Below are positions 57,334-64,000 of a stretch of 64,000 bases of DNA, piece after piece. The position numbers and the translations under genes were made by a program. The notes beneath the pieces were generated by a model. It was given only the letters and a program-made list of their open reading frames with translations. It did no database searches and had not been told where the DNA came from. Origin of the DNA: Strix aluco (taxonomy: Eukaryota > Chordata > Aves > Strigiformes > Strigidae); contig NC_133971.1 in assembly GCF_031877795.1 (NCBI RefSeq), positions 83,786,446 through 83,850,445 on the forward strand, written 5' to 3'. How positions within the stretch are numbered: position 1 is the stretch's first letter; each line of letters begins with the position of its first letter.

Positions 57334-60329
57334 CTACCATTGTCCTGAGGCAGAGATTCAGTCAGGGATCAGCTCACGGGAGCACTGTTCACAAAGGATT
57401 CTAAAATAAAACAAAAATCAGATTGACCAGTGTCTGATTTCCCAGGAGAAAAAAACTGGAAGAGATTCCAAGGAGGTTCTGTCAGACCAGTGTTGTCCCA
57501 AAAGTCGGGGCTCTTTTACCTGCTGTGGAATGAGCCGAAAAGCACAGAGTTGAGAGATCTGTTTAATCCATATCTGCGCAGAGACGGGTGCTAGGCGGTA
57601 ATTCCACAAAGCTAGCACGCCACACAGGCAAATTACATACTTACTCACTTCAGACTACACGAATACATCTTCTAATGCAATGACCACTGGTTAGTTTCTT
57701 ACCACTTTGTTCCTCATGGGTTAACAACATGCCTCTATCCCCTGTTTTAACTGTACTAGTTAAGTGAGGAAGGGGCTTTTCTTGGTAGGGAGCTTTTTCC
57801 TGCTCAAGGGCCTGTTTTTACTATGTTGCTGAGGAAAGCTCACTCACAGTTCAAGTATTTCTCTCCTTTGTTCAATTAGCAGCTTTTGTTCCTGTGCGCT
57901 TATCTTGGTATTTCCCTGCTTGATGGTTCTGTGGTGTCATCCCTTGCCTTGGTTTTTCCATGTTTTAATTGCAGTGTTTCTTCTTTAGGTTCATTCTGTC
58001 AGCTTCACCACTTCCTTTAACAATTCCTGACATTATTTCACAACACTCTTTTGGTCATTTTATTAATTAAGATGTAACATCTGGACCTCAGGGAGTCCGG
58101 CTGCTTTGCTTAGCCCTGTCCTGAGAGAAGGCTTAGCGTCAGGGGTTGGAGGCTATTAACAGCTGATATTCAGACATGGCTTTTTGATTTTTAACCTTCC
58201 TCCCCTTCTCTCCCTGCTGTTGTTTTTATATAATAATGATATTTTCATTTAGGAAGGTTACTTTCTCTTAGCACATTCTCATGGTGGCCATGGACTCTCA
58301 GAGCAGTCAGTCCCCAAGGCCTTAGGTATGTTTGGTGAAGTCACTCTGTAGCCTAGTTTAAGAAGGGTGCTTATTACAAGATCTCATGTTTTCAGGAAAT
58401 CTTGGCATAGCATCCTTACTCTGAAGAGTCTAAAAAGGGGGTCAGAGCTATGGCTTGGCTTGGACCTCTGCTGCCTGCAGAGCACCCAGCACTTCTGCTT
58501 CCTGTAATAGCCACTTCCTCTTCATCTGCAGCAATTATATGGGATTTTAGAGTGTTTCAGTCAGCTGAAATGTACTCATATGACATCAGAGCACCTCAAA
58601 CTCCACGGGCTTAAGTGCTATAACAAAAAAAGTTCGGGAAAAATAGGCAGTTTTGTATAGCTTTCAAATACTGGTTATGTAGGGGTGAAGGATGGTTGAG
58701 AGAACATCATCACATTATTTGACCACAAATGTAGGAGCTTAAAAAATGATGCAAATATTTTTATATTTTTTTAAATATTAAAACGGGAAGGTGTAGTAAA
58801 TATGAACTTAAAGACAGAATCAGGCCTAGACATGAGTAATTTATTTGCTGTCTAAAAGTAAAATATGAGCAGCATCAATATTGGCAAAAACATTTCTTGA
58901 ACAGCCAGATTTAATAGTATATGTATGATGTTGTGTAGCAATACAATGTTCAGGAATACAAAGGATATTTGTTCTTAAATACTAAATTTTAGATTTGCAA
59001 TATCTTCTAAAATCTTTTTCTGTGGACGAATTACAACTGGCTAAGAGACAGCACAACTTACAGATAAATTATCTAACGCCAAAATGAACAAAAACCTGCA
59101 CTGCTACCGTTAAAGAGAAAAGATTAATTATTTCGAAAGCAGTCAAAACTATAGAAGAATTGTCCCTTTTGCCAGAAGATGGCAGCAGCGAAACACGCTG
59201 TGCTGAGGAGAAACTGATTCTGCAGATACCCTGCTCACACTTCTTGGGCTTAGATAACAGGATTTACGGCGTAAAATACAAAACTAAATGACTGTTTTAC
59301 TGGCTTCACTCTTATGCAGCGTAATTAAAGATGTGTGACTGAACTCAACCGGACTCTAAGCCAGTGTAAATTGATTTCAGTGTGCTTTAATGATTATCAC
59401 CAGGTGAATGCATGGATGTTTCTGCTTCATTTGGAGTTTGTTGGAAAAAAATGTGGTCGGAAAGTTCAACTGGAATTGCAGTGTCATTTGGCTTATATTT
59501 CACTTAGGAAAACTAAAAATCAAAATGAAATCAAAATGAAATCAAAATGAAAACCAAAATTTAAAAAAATCAAAATTTAAGAAAATAAAATCTAAGAAAA
59601 AGCTAATCAGAATTTTTAAAAGGAGAAGAGAGTAAAAAAGAGTGAGAAACAAAAGGTAAATGAAAATACAAGAACTGGGGAAGGAGAAAGAGATGATATT
59701 TTAAGAAAAATATTTCACAACCTGTAACACATCTACACCATTTACTTGTACCAGCTGCTCTAGGAAAACCCATCTAACTTGTGATACAGCACTGGCCTTT
59801 CTGTAAAATGTCTGGGTTTGTTTACATTTAGTGTACATTAAATCAACTCTAGTCACTGTAGAGTATTTACTAACTTTGCAAACTCCCAACTAATTTGAAA
59901 ATCAAATTGTATGAAAGCCACCCATTTACATCCAGGGTTCAAAATATATCATTTGAATTCAAGGCCTAATAGATTTCCATAGGACCACATTAAGTGAAGA
60001 GCTATCAGCTCTCGTTACAAAATCATGCAAATATAGGAATCTCAGCTTTGAGAATTAAAATTTTTTTGTGCAGTTTTCTGCTGTATTAATTTTATCTGGA
60101 CTGATACACCAAAGCAGTAGACTTCTTAGCAGTCCAGTAAAGCAAGCTTAGAAATGTATATTCAGAAATTTAATGTGTGAAGTTAAATAAAAAAATAAAG
60201 TTGACATTAAATTAGAATACCTGTGAAAAAACTGAAGTACTGATTCAAATTGGAACATGGCAGGAAAACTGAATCTAAGCCTTGGCTTTTGATATTTTTT
60301 CTACTTTTGTGGCCTTATTATTTAAATAG
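57334..60329. other. AT-rich non-coding stretch
   Basis: Nothing coding or mobile was recognised. A short tandem of ATCAAAATGAA (about three units) lies at 59518-59552. Confidence 0.5.
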
Positions 60330-62398
60330 TTATCTTTTTAGAAGGGTAAGAAAAATGGCTGATATTTCATGTAAAGAAGGAGGCCAGTTTCGGCTTGTTT
60401 CTATATCCATTATGGCTCCATGTACAGCCGCTACAGTATGTAGTCCAGTAGTCTTCATGGTGCCAAGAGCTCTTCCCATATCTACGAGGTATTTTTCTGC
60501 TTCTTCCAGAAGAGATGCATGTTTGCTATGAGAAAATCTTTACTCACAGCAGAAATCCTACTGGCCTTTTGTAGATTGGAAGCACACTGCACAGTGACAA
60601 CCTTGTCCCACCCATGTCCCAGGGTGCAGGTCCTCTCCAAGTGCCCCTCTTGCCACCATTTCTTCATACCCGCAACTGTGGAGATAATGTATTCAAATTA
60701 ATCAGGTTCAGTTTGTTCTCTACTACCAGGCAGGTTTTTTGAGTAAAACACAGTCAGGTTGTATTTGGTCAAATGTAGGAGACATCCAGTTTCAATGCTC
60801 ATAGTTACAGATGCTGGTATCCCAGGTTACAAATTCTAGGTAAAACTTAAAACCAATGTTCACGCCTTGACATCAGATGACCATCAGACTCCTACTAGGA
60901 ATCCTTGGGCCTTCTAAAGAAGTGAGATGCTGGGTGATTTTTTTCTCCCTTTTTTCTCTAATAAAACTAGATTGGGCTTTCTGCTTCTTTGGAACAAACA
61001 TACCAATGATAACTCATGTCTCATATTTCATCTGCATCTCAGATTTACCCCTACTTCTCTTGGCTGAAAAGTTTTAGCATACTTATAGCTGAGTCAACCA
61101 TATTTTGTTATCTCACATCATGAAAAGTGGTAGGTGTGCATACATTCGATTAAATTTGGATCTTTCCTGTGTTCTTTTCACAGAGCTCATATATGTCATT
61201 TTGGGGGTTAATAAATGTCATTTATTAACCCAAGTGACATATCTAGGATTAAGATATTTTCCAAACCATTGCCTTTAGGATAAATTGTCCCCCTTTCACA
61301 GTGTTGCAGTAGATTACTCCTATTTTTCAGTAAGATTTGCACTTAAAAACATAAAACCATTGTTTGTTTTTAATTTAAAATCTTTTTTGGATGCTGGTCT
61401 CAGAAAAAGTTTTGCTGTTTGCAGTAGTGCGGATCTGTGACTCCCACTCTGGTCTCAACTCTTAGTCTTGTGACTGAGCTGTGAGATGGGGATTCAGACC
61501 TCCTGCCTTCTGTTCTTTGGTTAAGGTAAAACAGTGAAGCAGCAGTAACTTAAACAGGCAAATAGAATGTTAACAATTTCATACACTGAGGAGGAGGGGT
61601 GATAAACTGAAAAAATTAAAATCACATGTCCTTAACTGTCCTTAAGAGCAGCTTTAATATAACTGAACATCACCAAGCTATTCTACTACATAAAACTTTT
61701 TTGCCCATATATGGAATTTTCCAGAATCCAAAAGACTTTTGTGGTAACTTCTTTCCCCTAACAAAAAACTATTATGGTTCATTTTAGTGCACATTTCAGA
61801 ATTTAAAGTCTGAGAATGTGGTTTATTTCAGATATTTTTGTAATAATGGAATTCCAATTTCTGAAGAGCATTTTTTCCCTATAGATATCACTGATATTTT
61901 TTCCCTGATAATAGTCTTTTCTGTGCCTGTAACAGCAGACTCCGGATATATTTACATAATACCTATCCAATGAAAAGTTACATTTTATCATTTATGATAT
62001 TTTAAAAATAATTAGCACCAAAAAAAAATCCTTCCTGATTCTCTTACCAGAAGAAGTAGTGATTTGCACATTACAGTCACCAAACTGTTCCTCCATCTTC
62101 TCTGTGAGCAGAGTCCTCCACACCATGGCATGACGTGGCACATGGAGGAATTTCCTACATAACACAATTAGAAGGAAGAAATGCATTTCTGAGTCATTCC
62201 TTCGGTACAGTCCATAACCATCGATTTTCCGAATTCAGTTTCTTACTCCAAGCAATCTCCATCATACTCCACAGCACTAGGAATGGTCTCCAAATACAAG
62301 AGGACAAAAAATTCTTGCATTATCTTCTCCTGCAAGTGCTCCATCAGACAATTTTCAGGGGAAATGGCAGACAGCACAGGGAAAGCAGATGTTGCATT
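60330..62398 (-). CDS. Three phase-compatible exons of an unidentified protein
   Basis: Exons run 62329-62247 (or from 62398), 62154-62048 and 60502-60330. Donors GTAAGAAAC and GTAAGAGAA and acceptors TTATGTAG and CTCTTCTGGAAG fit. Phases join (GA+G, then G+AA) with no stop until the TAA at 60332-60330. The product contains QEFFVLLYLETIPSAVEYDG, FLHVPRHAMVWRTLLTEKM, EEQFGDCNVQITTSS, then EAEKYLVDMGRALG and a TVAAVHGAIMDIETSRNW block, ending AIFLTLLKR. No domain is recognised. The exon joining and protein-like composition argue for a real gene; the open exons argue against old decay. Upstream exons should lie right of 62.4 kb and were not found. Confidence 0.5.
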
Positions 62399-62419
62399 CT
62401 AGGGTTTTGTTTCCTTTGA

Positions 62420-63014
62420 CCATATTTTTCATCACAGTTATGACTTAATGTCACACATTTCCAGTGAAATTTATTTTATTTGAAAAGTATGTTCTTTCTC
62501 TTTTTAGCCATGACTCAAATGCTCTGGTGCTCTTCTCATTAACATCCCTTTTTAATGATGTTTCATGGACACAACCCAATAGTATTGCTTCAAATAAAGA
62601 AACACATGAAAGCTGATGAAAACAAGAACATCTTAACTGTGAATTGTGTCAAATCACTTGTGACAAGTTATATAAAGGTTTTTTTGCATCCTTTTCACTT
62701 GGAAGTATTTGGAATCTTACTAAAAATAATACTAAACTGGTAAATCATTTCAAGGTTTTATAACTACAGGGATAAAGGACAGAAAACTCTCCTTAGTTAG
62801 CAGTAGCTGCCAGAAGATGGATTCCTGAGGGACTGCATTGTTAGATGCTGATCAGAGGAAAAAGATATTCCAAAGGGAGATACAAAGTTTTGTGTATTCA
62901 GTTTACCTGGAAAAATGGGATTGGATGTCTTTGGGATGTCTTAGCAATAGCATGGAACAGAAAAACCCAGCTGATCACTATCTTTAAAACATCTGCTCCA
63001 TATGAAGGGACCAC
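62420..63014. other. AT-rich non-coding stretch
   Basis: No exon or repeat recognised. Confidence 0.45.
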
Positions 63015-63270
63015 AACATCTCTTTTCAGTCTTCTCTTTTCTAGACTAAGCAAACTTAACTTTTGAACCTGTCTCAGGGGGACGTGCTTCCAGACTCTGG
63101 TTCTTTCCTTCTAAACTCTCCAGTTTGTCTGTGTTTGTCAAAAAAATAACACTCAAAGCTAACATAGTACTCCTGCAGAGCAGAGAGGACTGTTGCTCAG
63201 ATCTGACAGACAGCACTTCTGCTAATATACCAGCATCGTATTGCTCACTCACCTTCAGTTTGTGGCTCTT
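63015..63270 (-). mobile_element. Old CR1 LINE fragment
   Basis: Antisense CR1-like blocks are recognisable: TCAGTCTTCTCTTTTCTAGA near 63030, AGACTCTGGTTCTTTCC near 63094 and TAAACTCTCCAGTTTGTC near 63113. The rest is highly diverged. It probably belongs to an older CR1 subfamily than the copy at 20.9 kb. Confidence 0.55.
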
Positions 63271-64000
63271 CAGGACGGGCAGAATCTTTACTGCAGTGTT
63301 ATTCTGTGCTGTATTTTGCTTTTCTGTACACTTTCCTGAAGGGCAAAGCACTGGACATTGTTAAATTGATTGTTTGACTTCAAACTACCTCTCCAGTTTG
63401 TTATGATCATCAAAATTGTAAAGTATTTGTCAGCCCTCTTTCATCTTGACATGTTCACAGATTTTTAAGATGTACTTTTTCCTCCTTCATACACATAATT
63501 CTGGACAAGAACAGAACACAGGATAGAATCAGCTTGAAATATCCTGGTTTAACACAGGCTGACTGATAGTTGCTCTCTAAGCATATTCTTTTCAAACATT
63601 TATCTAATTTGATCTAATCACACAAGTGTTCAATAAACTAATGCAGCCTATACTAATACAGACCTTTTTGTTTCAATGAAGTGATTATTGTCACGGCTAG
63701 CTGCACTTCTTATTGCTCTCATGTCTCTCTGATGTCTCCCCATTAGTTTGGCATGATTCTGGCTCTGTCTTCACATGATTCTCCTATACCTGGGGGGCAC
63801 TGCACTGTTCATTGTACATAGCTCATACTTACACAGCCTGTGCTGCTAGGCTCTGTACATAAAGCTTTCCATTCACAAACATCATAGGGTCAATTACCCC
63901 TTTAAACAAGGGTACTGTTTAATGTTGGCCCCAAGGGTAAACCACAAGAGAAGAAGAAAAGATAGTAAAAAAATATATTGTCTACATGTATGTTTATCTT
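63271..64000. other. AT-rich non-coding end of window
   Basis: Nothing recognised. Confidence 0.45.

Noticed and set aside
59335-59550. A 71-codon frame at 59.3 kb
   Set aside because: It ends in the short ATCAAAATGAA repeat, and there is no splice or family support.

Overview
This 64 kb window reads as bird nuclear DNA, most likely from a songbird. It has genes split by GT/AG introns, a CR1 LINE 3' end, several families of avian endogenous retrovirus (ERV) LTR, CpG-island promoters, and a proline-rich-leader PIM kinase of the type I recall as multi-copy in passerines. There is no sign of prokaryotic organisation, and I found no tRNA, rRNA or CRISPR array.

Left part (1-13.4 kb). A rearranged LTR fragment with an inverted internal segment comes first. 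Three minus-strand exons whose phases join exactly (2386-5108) follow; they look like AHCTF1/ELYS, and a solo LTR sits in one intron. Next are two old minus-strand proviruses, one inside the other: a Lys-primed element (6515-9815) interrupts the pol gene of a class II element (9816 to about 13.35 kb). A CpG island lies at 13.69-15.08 kb. From 15 to 27.8 kb I see only non-coding, mostly AT-rich DNA with one CR1 copy.

Middle (27.8-51.5 kb). An LTR is interrupted by a second solo LTR that has a clean 5-bp target duplication. After it come the terminal exon of a FOXJ1-like forkhead gene with frame breaks, another LTR fragment, and a PIM-like kinase lacking the exon that should carry the catalytic loop and DFG motif. 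A TBC1D22B-like gene has ACG in place of the start codon, two in-frame stops and a frameshift, and ends after its eighth recognisable segment. PIM1 and TBC1D22B are also neighbours in human 6p21.2, so this is a conserved block that seems to be decaying. Two in-phase exons of an unidentified coiled-coil protein lie on the minus strand at 51.1-51.5 kb.

Right part (53.5-64 kb). A roughly 160-bp AT-rich satellite split by a solo LTR is followed by C-rich minisatellites and by zinc-finger exons resembling RNF31/HOIP on the minus strand, one with an in-frame stop. A CpG-island promoter next to it has a 91-95 bp module, carrying YY1-, NRF1- and GC-box-like sites, repeated three times. The last 6.7 kb is AT-rich and holds three phase-compatible minus-strand exons of a gene I could not name, plus an old CR1 fragment.

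Overall the window is a mosaic. Gene fragments that are not neighbours in other vertebrates lie among ERVs, and most are damaged. A W chromosome, a repeat-rich dot microchromosome, a germline-restricted chromosome or an assembly join would each give this picture, and the sequence alone does not decide between them. I found no new multi-gene system. The most notable observations are the degenerate PIM-TBC1D22B block, the triplicated promoter module, the nested and rearranged LTRs, and an ERV leader reading frame rich in membrane segments.
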